From assembly GCA_013373205.1 (NCBI GenBank), contig JABXIG010000005.1, positions 111,675 to 175,674 on the forward strand: a stretch of 64,000 nucleotides of DNA, in the 5' to 3' direction. The translations under genes were made by a program, and so were the position numbers. Each line of letters opens with the position of its first letter. The first letter of the stretch is position 1. The notes below the pieces were generated by a model. The model did not search any database, was not told where the DNA came from, and saw only the letters and a program-made list of their open reading frames with translations. Below are positions 1 to 8,503 of the stretch, piece by piece. This stretch comes from Methylocystaceae bacterium. GTDB lineage: Bacteria > Pseudomonadota > Alphaproteobacteria > Rhodospirillales > Terasakiellaceae.

Positions 1-1226
1 AAGATATTCCCGTTGTCCCGCAAGGGGGAAATACGGGTCATTGCGGCGGGGCGGTCCCCAATGGCGGGATATTGCTGAACCTGTCGCGGCTCAATAACAT
101 TCGCAACATTGATCCGCTCAATGCCACCATCACAGTGGAAGCGGGTTGTATCTTGCAGCATATTCAAGAAATAGCTGAAAAAAATAACCTGCTGTTCCCC
201 CTAAGCCTTGCTGCTGAAGGCAGCTGTCAAATCGGCGGAAATTTATCGACCAACGCAGGCGGCGTGCATGTCTTAAGATACGGTAACATGCGCGAACTCA
301 CCTTGGGCCTTGAAGTCGTCATGGCTGATGGACAAATCTTTAAAGGGTTACGCGGTCTTCGAAAAGACAATACCGGCTATGACTTAAAACAGCTTTTCAT
401 CGGGGCAGAAGGTACTCTTGGTGTCATCACGGCTGCGACATTAAGGCTTTTCCCCAAGCCGAAAGAAACCGTCACCTGTTTTGTCGCAGGCGAAACCGTA
501 GCCCATATGATGGACGGATTTGCCCATTTGCGCGATCATTTTTCCGGCGAACTCAATGCCTTTGAAATCATGCCCCGCTTTGGGTTAGAGATGGTCTGCA
601 GGCATCATAAATATCTGCGCGACCCCTTTGATGAACCCTATAGCTGGTACGGCGTTGTTGAAGTATCTGCCACCCGCACCGACACCAACCTGCGCGCCCA
701 ACTAGAAGAGCAGTTACAAATTTTGCTGGAACGCGATATCTTACAAAATGTGCTGATTGCAGAAACCTTGATCCAAGCAGAAAATTTCTGGCATTTACGT
801 GAAAATATGTCAGATGCCCAAAAACATGAAGGTGCCTCCATCAAACATGATGTGTCCGTTCCGGTTTCAAAAATTGCCGATTTCATCTCTGAAACCTGCC
901 ACATGCTGCACAACGTGATGCCGGATGCGCGGCTGTGCCCTTTTGGGCATTTGGGCGATGGCAACATCCATTTCAACATCAGTCAGCCTGTTGATATGGA
1001 TAAAACCGCCTTCATCGGCCACACCCGCGATTTTAACGAAATCGTTTATGACATGGTGGATAAATATGATGGCTCTTTCAGTGCCGAACATGGCATCGGC
1101 CTGATCAAAACCGAAGAAATGTCCCACTTTAAAGGCGGGGCCGAACTGGACGCCATGAAAAAAATAAAAGCCTGCCTCGACCCCAACGCTATCTTAAATC
1201 CAAAAAAAGTTTTACCTACGGATTAA
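1..1226 (+). CDS. FAD-linked oxidase, D-2-hydroxyacid dehydrogenase type (5' truncated by window)
   Basis: The reading frame is open from base 3, so the gene starts before the window; the TTG at 72 is internal. The first visible residues, VVPQGGNTGHCGGAVPNGG, are the FAD pyrophosphate-binding loop of the PCMH/VAO fold. IGAEGTLGVIT follows in the middle. The C-terminal half is a FAD_oxidase_C domain with the metal and substrate motif HLGDGNIHFN and the closing EHGIG motif. Members oxidise D-2-hydroxyacids such as D-2-hydroxyglutarate, D-lactate or glycolate and pass electrons to a flavoprotein or quinone. The combination of HxGDGNIH and EHGIG fits D-2-hydroxyglutarate dehydrogenase-like enzymes best, but GlcD-like or Dld-like specificity cannot be excluded. 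The next gene starts 5 bases downstream, so they may be co-transcribed. Confidence 0.9.
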   Translation, partial: DIPVVPQGGNTGHCGGAVPNGGILLNLSRLNNIRNIDPLNATITVEAGCILQHIQEIAEKNNLLFPLSLAAEGSCQIGGNLSTNAGGVHVLRYGNMRELTLGLEVVMADGQIFKGLRGLRKDNTGYDLKQLFIGAEGTLGVITAATLRLFPKPKETVTCFVAGETVAHMMDGFAHLRDHFSGELNAFEIMPRFGLEMVCRHHKYLRDPFDEPYSWYGVVEVSATRTDTNLRAQLEEQLQILLERDILQNVLIAETLIQAENFWHLRENMSDAQKHEGASIKHDVSVPVSKIADFISETCHMLHNVMPDARLCPFGHLGDGNIHFNISQPVDMDKTAFIGHTRDFNEIVYDMVDKYDGSFSAEHGIGLIKTEEMSHFKGGAELDAMKKIKACLDPNAILNPKKVLPTD

Positions 1227-1231
1227 CCCCC

Positions 1232-3358
1232 TTGAGAAAAAAACGCCCTAATACGATCATAAAGGGTATTTTACCAAGAACAGGGGCGGAATTGATGCAG
1301 TCACCACTTGATCCAAAAAGCAACCTTATCGTGCGTTCAACAACACGCGGGGTCGAGGTAGATTTATGTCCAACGACAGAAGGTATCTGGCTGGATAAGG
1401 GGGAACTGTTTTTACTCGCGAAAAAACCACGCTTGCTGCAACTGGCTTTTGAAAAACATTACCGCAAAAAAGACGGTCAGGGCCTTGCTTCGCCGCGCAC
1501 AGCTACGCCCATGGTGATACGTGAACTTGACGGTATTGTCGAGTTTCACGAATGTCCAGATACAGGCGGCTTGTGGTTTAACCAAGAACAATGGGCGACA
1601 TTGCAAGCTTGGACGCCACTATTGGATTATCAGCTGGTCGAACAAGAGCCAGAGACATATGTCCCTGATGAGAGCAGCTATCAAAGGCTGCCCAGTCTTT
1701 GGTTGAGAACAGCGTTAATCTTTGGGTTTCTAAACCTTTTTCTCTTCCTGCCCATATGGCTGATCCAAGAATATCTGGATATGAATGTTGCATTAGGGTC
1801 TGCGCTCAGTATTGCCCTCGTCATCAGTCTGTTCAGCTTTATCATTTCGCCTTGGATACTGGATTTAACCTTAAGCTGGTTATATAAGACGCAAAAACAT
1901 GCCTTTGCACACTTGCCTGACCATTTACAAAAATTCATTGATCAAACAACAAAGACGCAAGGGATAAAAACGCCGACCATTCACCTTATCCTCGATGGCT
2001 CCCCACAAGCTTTTACCTATGGTCACACACCTGGCAATGCGCGCATTGTCCTGTCAACAGGTCTGATTAAACTACTCAGCGAAAAAGAACTTGAAGCCGT
2101 CGTTGCCCATGAAATAGGACATGCGGTCCATTGGGACATTGCTTTTATGAGCTGCGCGCAAGTTTATCCTACGCTTTTTTACCATCTTTATCAGATATCA
2201 AGGTCGAAAAAATCAGATAGCGATTCTAAATCCGCACGCATCAGTGCCCTTATTTATGTGATTTATCTGATCTCGGAATATATTGTTCTAGCCCTTTCAC
2301 GGGTGCGCGAACTTCATGCGGACCGTTTTGCGGCAAAGGTTCAAAGAAATCCGCATTATCTCTCTTCTGCCCTTGTCAAAATTGGTTATGGGCTGATCCA
2401 TGGCGAAAGGGATGAAACGGAAGATGAAAATAAAAAAACAAGCAAACACTTTGAAGCCTTGAGCATTATGGGCATCAATTCTGGTGGCAGCCTGATGCTT
2501 CCCCCAAAAGACGATACCAGCGCCCCGGATAAAGAGGGCTTGCAAGAGGTCATGAAATGGGATTTGTGGAACCCTTGGTCTAGTTGGTACGAACTACAAT
2601 CGACCCATCCACTGATCGCAAAACGTCTGCGTTATCTGGGGGAACAATCAAGAAGCATGGGCCAAGCGCCTTACATCACATTCCCTCATAACAAACCTGA
2701 ATCTTATTGGGATGAATTTCTTGTTGATATTACCATTCACCTCCTCCCTCTGATCGCATTTATCGGGCTGCCGTTTGCCCATATCATACAACATGCGTTG
2801 GTCTTAACCTCGGGATATGGATTTGATAGTTTCCACACGATTTTTGCTGCCCTTGAACTCCATGGCGACCAAACATTTGGGTTAGGCTTGATTGGACTTG
2901 GCATTGGACTGTTCATCCGCTCCCTTTTCCTTTACCCCCAACGTAAGTTCATGGATATGAGCATTGCATCCTTGCTTAAAAAAATAAAGGTTTCCGCCAT
3001 GCGTCCCGTGCCTTGCGTCATAAAAGGCACCATCATCGGCAAAGGTAATCCGGGATCTTACTTCAGTGACGATTTTTACATTCAGGATAAAACCGGGATG
3101 ATCTATCTTGATCACCGCACCCCTTTATCCATCATGGAGTTTTTCTTTGGCCTGACCAAAAGTAAAAAATACATCGGCAAGGAAGTCACCATCATTGGTT
3201 GGTATCGGCGCGCACCTGTTCCTTATGTTGAAATCAAATCGCTTACTTGTGATGATAACAGCCTAGAACCCGTTCAAACTTCTGTTTGGGTTTGGAGTCT
3301 GGTTCTACCCATAGGGATTTTCCTATTTGGGGCCTACACGTTCTTATTTGGTCTCTAA
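1232..3358 (+). CDS. Membrane M48-family metalloprotease with N-terminal TFIIB-zinc-ribbon-like repeats
   Basis: The 708-residue protein has a zinc protease core: HEIGH at 293-297, with a third ligand probably E360 in RVRELHAD, as in HtpX/Ste24-type M48 peptidases. Hydrophobic segments at about 158-178 and 186-210 precede the catalytic domain and more follow, ending in a C-terminal membrane anchor. The N terminus carries two repeats (about 14-60 and 88-120) of the form PRT..., then CPxTxGxW; the first ends LDKGEL. This is the outline of a zf-TFIIB ribbon in which most cysteines are replaced. Residues about 590-680 look like a beta-rich OB-type domain (inference). The TTG start at 1232 is preferred over ATG 1295 because repeat 1 needs the PRTG residues encoded upstream of 1295. 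Substrates are unknown; membrane-protein quality control is a guess from the family. Confidence 0.8.
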   Translation: MRKKRPNTIIKGILPRTGAELMQSPLDPKSNLIVRSTTRGVEVDLCPTTEGIWLDKGELFLLAKKPRLLQLAFEKHYRKKDGQGLASPRTATPMVIRELDGIVEFHECPDTGGLWFNQEQWATLQAWTPLLDYQLVEQEPETYVPDESSYQRLPSLWLRTALIFGFLNLFLFLPIWLIQEYLDMNVALGSALSIALVISLFSFIISPWILDLTLSWLYKTQKHAFAHLPDHLQKFIDQTTKTQGIKTPTIHLILDGSPQAFTYGHTPGNARIVLSTGLIKLLSEKELEAVVAHEIGHAVHWDIAFMSCAQVYPTLFYHLYQISRSKKSDSDSKSARISALIYVIYLISEYIVLALSRVRELHADRFAAKVQRNPHYLSSALVKIGYGLIHGERDETEDENKKTSKHFEALSIMGINSGGSLMLPPKDDTSAPDKEGLQEVMKWDLWNPWSSWYELQSTHPLIAKRLRYLGEQSRSMGQAPYITFPHNKPESYWDEFLVDITIHLLPLIAFIGLPFAHIIQHALVLTSGYGFDSFHTIFAALELHGDQTFGLGLIGLGIGLFIRSLFLYPQRKFMDMSIASLLKKIKVSAMRPVPCVIKGTIIGKGNPGSYFSDDFYIQDKTGMIYLDHRTPLSIMEFFFGLTKSKKYIGKEVTIIGWYRRAPVPYVEIKSLTCDDNSLEPVQTSVWVWSLVLPIGIFLFGAYTFLFGL

Positions 3359-3715
3359 GGTCATACGTTCCCCCTGCCCTATATCGTGGGCAAATCGAAC
3401 GCTCACGGCAACATGAAAGTTCTGTGCCAGGGCTTCGATCATTTGACCGATGAGAGGACGTGAAGGATCGCGTGAGACAACGACCATGTCAATCTTGTTA
3501 ATCGAATGCCGATCAGCGTCACTGAGTATTTCGGTAAAATTTTCAACCGATAACTGGTTTTGATATGTTAGAATGTTGATCAGCAGTTTGAGATGATCTG
3601 TTTTGTCATACGCCGCAAATAACTGATGATACATAGCAACAAAATCAGCGCACGACACATTTCCTTTGACATATATCTCAGCGAAGTCTTTTTTTTTGAG
3701 AAAGCCGACACTCAT
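3344..3715 (-). CDS. Hypothetical protein, possibly SpoIIAA/STAS-like fold
   Basis: This 123-residue soluble protein has no signal peptide or membrane segment. Its pattern of short strands and helices, with a central hydrophobic strand (LKLLINILTY) and a later MVVVSRDP strand, resembles SpoIIAA-like small domains, but no diagnostic motif is visible and the assignment is weak. It is convergent with the metalloprotease gene and the two 3' ends overlap by 15 bases, so no terminator separates them. Confidence 0.6.
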   Translation of the reverse strand: MSVGFLKKKDFAEIYVKGNVSCADFVAMYHQLFAAYDKTDHLKLLINILTYQNQLSVENFTEILSDADRHSINKIDMVVVSRDPSRPLIGQMIEALAQNFHVAVSVRFAHDIGQGERMTLETK

Positions 3716-3802
3716 TTTAATGCCTACCTACTTATTCCAGCTGAAAAAAATAACATTACATTTATCTCAACTAAAACGCACTTGCGCAATCCGGTAAACT
3801 GC

Positions 3803-4774
3803 TTAGTAAGTCGATTTTATCAGGCGGGTAATATGGCTTGATATTGCAACTGCAGCATTTATCTTTTTCCCTGTTTGCTGCGTTATTTTGCCCTCAAACA
3901 GCTGTCCTGCCCCTGCATCAATCAGGCTCTTAACCATACGTTGATGCTTATCTGAAATCATATCGGATGGAGCATAGAAAGAAACAGGCTTTTCTGAAGC
4001 ACATGCTTCTGAGCACATAGACACGCTATCGCCAGTCACAATGATATGATCGGCACAAGCAAGATACCCAAAATAAGGGTTTTCCCCTTCCTGTCCCCAA
4101 GAAAATATATGGGCAGGTACATCAATTTCCCCGAGCACCGCCTCTGCGGCTTGTCCTGTTCTGCGCGACGTAGTGACCAACAGGCTCCCCCCTTGTTCTT
4201 TTGCCAGCCTATTTAAATCCCGTCCCAATGTGCGCGCCATGTCGTTATCGAAAACCTTGTTCTTTGTCGCGCCGCCAACAATCAATGCAAGGCGCGGGTG
4301 TGGCAGATTTTCAAAGACAGGGGACCAATGATCGCGTGCTTCTGCCAGTTTTCGATCCGTGACCCGATGGGGCGCACCTAACATGGTGATTTCATTTTCT
4401 TGCAAGTCATGAATATCATGGGCCGGAACGCAGATTAGATCAAAATCCTTTGCCCCGCTTGCACCGGGATGCATGATCTGGACAAGCTTCGTCTGCCCTT
4501 TGTTTTCTTTTTTAATGTAACGGGCAACGCTGGCTGTACGCCGTCCAGCGGCAATGACCAAATCCGGCCACGGGGCTTTCAGACTGGCTTTCGTTTTTGC
4601 ATCGACGCCCCGCAAAGAAGCCCCCAATATAAAATTCGGCAGTTTGGCGCATGCCGTGTAGGCGATATCTTTGCGTTCAAATTCCATTCCGAGTGCTTCT
4701 GCAACGCCCAGACATTGCCCCACATTGCCTGCACGGTCATCACACAAAGCCCATATTTTTGGTTTATTCGTCAT
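3803..4774 (-). CDS. ELM1/DUF1022-family protein (mitochondrial fission ELM1-like)
   Basis: The 323-residue protein begins with IWALCDDRAGNVGQCLGVAEAL, typical of the Mito_fiss_Elm1 family (PF06258). A glycosyltransferase-B-like C-terminal half contains LALIVGG, LLVTTSRRTG and IIVTGDSVSMCSEA. The family is found in alphaproteobacteria and plants; the bacterial role is unsettled and the fold suggests a nucleotide-sugar-dependent transferase. Older annotations call it a nucleoside-diphosphate-sugar epimerase, which the motifs do not support. It is divergent from dctB, with 93 bases between the starts. Confidence 0.85.
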   Translation of the reverse strand: MTNKPKIWALCDDRAGNVGQCLGVAEALGMEFERKDIAYTACAKLPNFILGASLRGVDAKTKASLKAPWPDLVIAAGRRTASVARYIKKENKGQTKLVQIMHPGASGAKDFDLICVPAHDIHDLQENEITMLGAPHRVTDRKLAEARDHWSPVFENLPHPRLALIVGGATKNKVFDNDMARTLGRDLNRLAKEQGGSLLVTTSRRTGQAAEAVLGEIDVPAHIFSWGQEGENPYFGYLACADHIIVTGDSVSMCSEACASEKPVSFYAPSDMISDKHQRMVKSLIDAGAGQLFEGKITQQTGKKINAAVAISSHITRLIKSTY

Positions 4775-4867
4775 TCTTCACCCAACTTGCCAAATATAAG
4801 CTATTCTATTACACAGTTTTTATTGCCATGACAAACAAGACCGCATCGCCGCTTTTAAGAAGAAAGA

Positions 4868-6781
4868 ATGTCACAGGATCATCCAACCAGCCCCGAGACA
4901 GATACCTATCAGGACCTTTTACAAAAAAAGTCCGTGCGTCTGTTGCTGGTCATCCTGATTTCCATTGCGATGCCCTTGTCCTTATGGGGACTGGCCGACT
5001 GGACCCATAAAAAAGGGCTGGATGATCTGCGCCAGCAACTTGATGCCCGGATGAACCTTTATTCATCCAACATCGTCAGCGAGCTGGAAAAATACGAATA
5101 TCTACCCATTATTCTGGCGCGCGATCCCATTTTAAAAGCTCTGTTCATTCCGGATGCCACACCCGAACAGGTAGACCGTGCCAATCGTCACCTCAGCGCC
5201 ATCCGCGAAACAGCTGAAGTCTCGGTTGTCTATGTCATGTCACCGCGCGGGATTACACTGGCGGCCAGCAACTGGGATGAAGACATGTCCTTTGTCGGGC
5301 GAAATTTTCAATTCCGCCCCTATTTCAAAAATGCCATGCTCGGCAAGGTCGGGCATTATTTTGCCTTGGGCACCACCACCAAAGTCCCAGGATATTACCT
5401 ATCCTACCCCATCGAAAATGGTCAACAGATCGAAGGGGTCGTGGTGGTCAAAGTCAGTGTCGCGCGGCTTGAGGAATCTTGGTCCAATTCAAAAGAAGAA
5501 GTGGTGGTCACAGACAACAATGGCGTAATCATTATCTCCAGCACTGAAGATTGGAAATTTCGTACTTTCAAACCCATTGCGAAAGAAAAACGCGACCAGT
5601 TAATTCAATCCCAGCAATATCTGAATTCCCCGCTTGCCCCCATTGAAAGTGGTCGTGAAAACAGTATTGATGACCATACCAAACGGCTGACCATCCGCCA
5701 TCCACAAGGCTGGGATAAAAATGCCCCCAACTGGGAAGATGTCTATATTCGCACCCGCAAGATTTTAGGAACCGACTGGAACCTGCATTATGTCTTTCGC
5801 GAATCACGCCTGCGTGAAGATGCAATTGACAGTATCATCATTGGCGCCTTTGCCTGGTTAATTGCGATCCTGAGCTTTTTATACTTTATGCAGCGCAGAA
5901 ACATGATCAACAACCGTCTACATTTTCAGGAACAACACCAAAAAACGCTGGAACAGGCTGCAATAGAGCTGGAAAGCCGCGTTGAACGACGCACCAAAGC
6001 GTTAAGCGAAGCCAACGTGCGGCTTGAAGAAGAAATCAAAGAACGCTTAAAGGCCGAAGAAGATTTGCACATGGCACAGGATGAGCTAGTGCAAGCCGGT
6101 AAACTCGCTGCCCTTGGTCAAATGGCTGCGGGCATCACCCATGAAATGAACCAGCCCCTGACCGCCATTCGCTCTTATGCCGATAATGCAAAAATCCTTT
6201 TGGAAAGAAATCGTCTGGAAGATACCCGATCCAATTTGGAACAGATTGCCAATCTCTGTAGCCGTTTGGGTAAAATTTCCGGACAGCTCAAGGTCTTTTC
6301 ACGCAAAACCCCTTCCGAAAAAGCCCCGATCAGCTTGACCAAAGTCGTCACTGAGGCGATAAACCTGCTTTCCAGCAGTGCTAAACTGGAACAGGTTCAA
6401 ATCCATAATGGCATTAACGATGATAGCATCATGGTGCTGGGTGAAACCATCCGGCTGGAACAGGTCTTGATTAACCTGCTGCGCAATGCACTGGATGCCA
6501 TGGGCGCACAAGAAAAAGCTGAAATCTGGATTTCCGCCTCCACCAATAACCGTCGTGTGAGCCTGACCATTCGTGACAATGGACCCGGCTTTGATGAAAA
6601 AGACATGGCCCGTATCTTTGATCCTTTCTTCACCACCAAGGAAGTCGGGCAGGGTCTGGGATTGGGCCTTTCCATTTCTTCGCGGATCATTCAAGATTTC
6701 GGTGGCGTTTTGAAAGCACATAACCACAAAGACGGCGGTGCTGTCTTCACACTCGAACTCCTGCAGGCCCCAAATGGTTGA
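4868..6781 (+). CDS. dctB: C4-dicarboxylate sensor histidine kinase DctB
   Basis: The 637-residue kinase has membrane segments at about 23-41 and 320-341 around a periplasmic double-Cache sensor, which includes a GRNFQFRPYFKNAM stretch seen in DctB-type sensors. A coiled coil (about 355-410) leads to the HisKA box GITHEMNQPLTAIRSY with phospho-acceptor H425, and then an HATPase domain (N box RNALDAMG, DNGPGF, GLGLGLSIS). In this family the kinase senses succinate, fumarate or malate and phosphorylates DctD. Its stop overlaps the dctD start by 8 bases (ATGGTTGA), which implies translational coupling. The start ATG at 4868 follows a purine-rich stretch. Confidence 0.92.
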   Translation: MSQDHPTSPETDTYQDLLQKKSVRLLLVILISIAMPLSLWGLADWTHKKGLDDLRQQLDARMNLYSSNIVSELEKYEYLPIILARDPILKALFIPDATPEQVDRANRHLSAIRETAEVSVVYVMSPRGITLAASNWDEDMSFVGRNFQFRPYFKNAMLGKVGHYFALGTTTKVPGYYLSYPIENGQQIEGVVVVKVSVARLEESWSNSKEEVVVTDNNGVIIISSTEDWKFRTFKPIAKEKRDQLIQSQQYLNSPLAPIESGRENSIDDHTKRLTIRHPQGWDKNAPNWEDVYIRTRKILGTDWNLHYVFRESRLREDAIDSIIIGAFAWLIAILSFLYFMQRRNMINNRLHFQEQHQKTLEQAAIELESRVERRTKALSEANVRLEEEIKERLKAEEDLHMAQDELVQAGKLAALGQMAAGITHEMNQPLTAIRSYADNAKILLERNRLEDTRSNLEQIANLCSRLGKISGQLKVFSRKTPSEKAPISLTKVVTEAINLLSSSAKLEQVQIHNGINDDSIMVLGETIRLEQVLINLLRNALDAMGAQEKAEIWISASTNNRRVSLTIRDNGPGFDEKDMARIFDPFFTTKEVGQGLGLGLSISSRIIQDFGGVLKAHNHKDGGAVFTLELLQAPNG

Positions 6782-8144
6782 TTATCAGTATAAAGGTCCG
6801 GTTCTTTTCATTGATGATGAAATGCACATTCGTCTATCCGCAAAACAAACACTGGAACTGGCCGGTTTTGACGTGGTCTGTCTGGAAACTGCTGAAGAAG
6901 CATTAAAACAGATTGAACAAGGCTGGCCCGGTATCGTCATCACCGATATCAAAATGCCCAATATGGACGGACTTGAATTTATGGCTCGCGTTCAGAAAAT
7001 CGACAAAGACCTGCCTGTTATTCTGATCACAGGTCACGGCGATGTGACCATGGCTGTTCAGGCCATGCGCGATGGGGCTTATGATTTCATTGAAAAACCG
7101 TTCCCTTCTGATTTGCTCAGTGATGTGGCTTCGCGGGCGATGGAAAAGCTATCTCTGTTAAAAGAAAACCGCGAACTGCGTGCCAAACTGCAAAAACAGG
7201 GCGATCTTGCCAGCGGCATTCTCGGTAAATCCAAACCCATTGAACATTTGCGCAGCCAAATCGCCAATATCGCCAATACGGAAACCGATGTGTTGATCGC
7301 AGGGGAAACCGGAACAGGCAAAGAAATGGTCGCACGGTGCCTGCATGAAAACAGTAACCGCCATAACGGCCATTTTGTTGCGGTCAATTGTGGCGCCATG
7401 CCGGAAAATCTGTTTGAAAGCGAACTTTTCGGCTTTGAACCCGGCGCTTTTCCTGGCAGCAACACCCGCCGCATTGGTAAAATTGAATATTCATCGGGCG
7501 GGACCTTATTTCTAGATGAGATTGAAACCCTGCCCCTTTCCATGCAAGTCAAACTGTTGCGTGTCTTGCAGGAACGATCCATTGAACGGCTAGGGTCAAA
7601 TCAGGTCCTGCCCTTAAACCTGCGTATTGTTGCCTCCACCAAAGCCGACCTCTTAAACGAGGTTGAAAAAGGAAATTTCCGCGAGGATCTTTATTATCGC
7701 CTCAGCGTTGTCATGGTTCACACCCCACCTTTGCGCAATTGGAAAGAAGATATCCCCGCCCTTTTCCAACATTTCGCCATCGAAGCTTCCGAAAAATTTG
7801 GCCGCCCCTTGCCGGACATGAAAAATGCCCAAACGGAATCATTGATGTCACATAACTGGCCCGGTAACGTGCGCGAACTCAAAAACGCCTCAGAACGTTT
7901 TATCCTTAGTCAGGGTCAGAACCCGTTACAATCAGACATGGCTCAGCCACCAGCCTCTCGCGAAAGTACAAAGAGTCTGGCCGAAAAAGTCGAAACATAT
8001 GAGAAAGCCCTTATCATGCAGGCCCTCGAACAAACCGAAGGCTCTATCAAAGAGGCATTGGACATTCTGGATATCCCAAGAAAAACCTTAAGTGATAAAA
8101 TGAAAAAATATGACATTGATCGAATGAACTTTGTTAAAAACTAG
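6774..8144 (+). CDS. dctD: Sigma-54-dependent response regulator DctD
   Basis: The 456-residue NtrC-family activator has a receiver domain with phospho-acceptor D58 (VITDIKMPNMDG), an AAA+ domain with Walker A GETGTGK (177-183) and Walker B GTLFLDE (243-249), and a Fis-type helix-turn-helix at about 415-450. The sigma-54 contact loop reads GAFPGS (224-229) instead of GAFTGA; a proline here also occurs in other DctD proteins. ATG 6774 is chosen over an in-frame codon at 6738 because the receiver fold starts right after it and it overlaps the dctB stop. The protein should activate dctPQM when phosphorylated by DctB. Confidence 0.92.
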   Translation: MVDYQYKGPVLFIDDEMHIRLSAKQTLELAGFDVVCLETAEEALKQIEQGWPGIVITDIKMPNMDGLEFMARVQKIDKDLPVILITGHGDVTMAVQAMRDGAYDFIEKPFPSDLLSDVASRAMEKLSLLKENRELRAKLQKQGDLASGILGKSKPIEHLRSQIANIANTETDVLIAGETGTGKEMVARCLHENSNRHNGHFVAVNCGAMPENLFESELFGFEPGAFPGSNTRRIGKIEYSSGGTLFLDEIETLPLSMQVKLLRVLQERSIERLGSNQVLPLNLRIVASTKADLLNEVEKGNFREDLYYRLSVVMVHTPPLRNWKEDIPALFQHFAIEASEKFGRPLPDMKNAQTESLMSHNWPGNVRELKNASERFILSQGQNPLQSDMAQPPASRESTKSLAEKVETYEKALIMQALEQTEGSIKEALDILDIPRKTLSDKMKKYDIDRMNFVKN

Positions 8145-8158
8145 TGGTCATACCACTA
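8142..8158. promoter_or_regulatory. 17-bp palindrome at the dctD stop codon
   Basis: TAGTGGT-CAT-ACCACTA is a perfect inverted repeat that begins with the dctD TAG stop. It could fold as a short hairpin, but no T-run follows it, so it is a poor terminator. The core TGGT-N3-ACCA is the pattern bound by FadR-subfamily GntR regulators; no such regulator is encoded nearby. Confidence 0.4.
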
Positions 8159-8261
8159 TTGAGAATCGCTCATTTCAGATATGCGGATTATGCATACCTC
8201 TCCACATTGTTTGAAAACCAAACAAATTGATGCGCGAAAACCCGCCAACACATTTTTTACA

Positions 8262-8281
8262 ATGTGCGGAAATCCGCACAT
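8262..8281. promoter_or_regulatory. Candidate DctD upstream activator site
   Basis: ATGTGCGGA-AA-TCCGCACAT is a perfect palindrome with 9-bp arms, about 240 bases upstream of dctP and beyond the end of dctD. This is the usual position for an NtrC-family enhancer site. A weaker relative, TATGC-N7-GCATA, lies at about 8180-8196. Binding by DctD is inferred from position and symmetry only. Confidence 0.5.
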
Positions 8282-8425
8282 GAAAACTCATAAACGCAAG
8301 AAAATATCTAATATTGCACTGCACCTATAGGTTTTTCACTATTTTTTTGATTTTTTCAATTCTCCCTCAGAGCCAAATTTGGAATCTTGATCCTACTTTC
8401 TTTGCTTAAAGTTTGACTTCACAAG

Positions 8426-8480
8426 CGACGGCACTGGGAAAACGGATGATCTTTCATCCAATCAGCCGTCGTTTGTATTT
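8426..8480 (+). promoter_or_regulatory. Nested hairpin with T-tract in the dctP leader
   Basis: CGACGGC (8426-8432) pairs with GCCGTCG (8465-8471), and inside it GGATGA (8444-8449) pairs with TCATCC (8454-8459) around a TCTT loop. A T-rich tract (8472-8484) follows, then the Shine-Dalgarno. The arrangement resembles an intrinsic terminator or a stabilising 5' hairpin placed just before the ribosome site. Confidence 0.5.
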
Positions 8481-8503
8481 TTTATCTGGGAGGATATTTC
8501 CTT

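Larger units (their letters stand above)
8145..8503. other. 359-base intergenic region upstream of dctP
   Basis: This AT-rich leader contains, in order, most of the stop-codon palindrome, an imperfect palindrome near 8180-8196, a perfect 20-bp palindrome (8262-8281), pyrimidine-rich tracts, and a nested hairpin with a T-tract (8426-8480). The Shine-Dalgarno GGGAGG lies at 8488-8493. I searched it for a canonical -24/-12 element (GG-N10-GC) and did not find one. No ORF in it looks coding. Confidence 0.7.

Noticed and set aside
1295..1297. ATG 1295 as start of the M48 protease
   Set aside because: It would remove the PRTG part of the first repeat, which matches the second repeat; TTG 1232 keeps it.
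8378..8415. TTGG...TTGATC as a promoter for dctP
   Set aside because: No -12 GC at the right distance and no -10 hexamer 16-18 bases after TTGATC.
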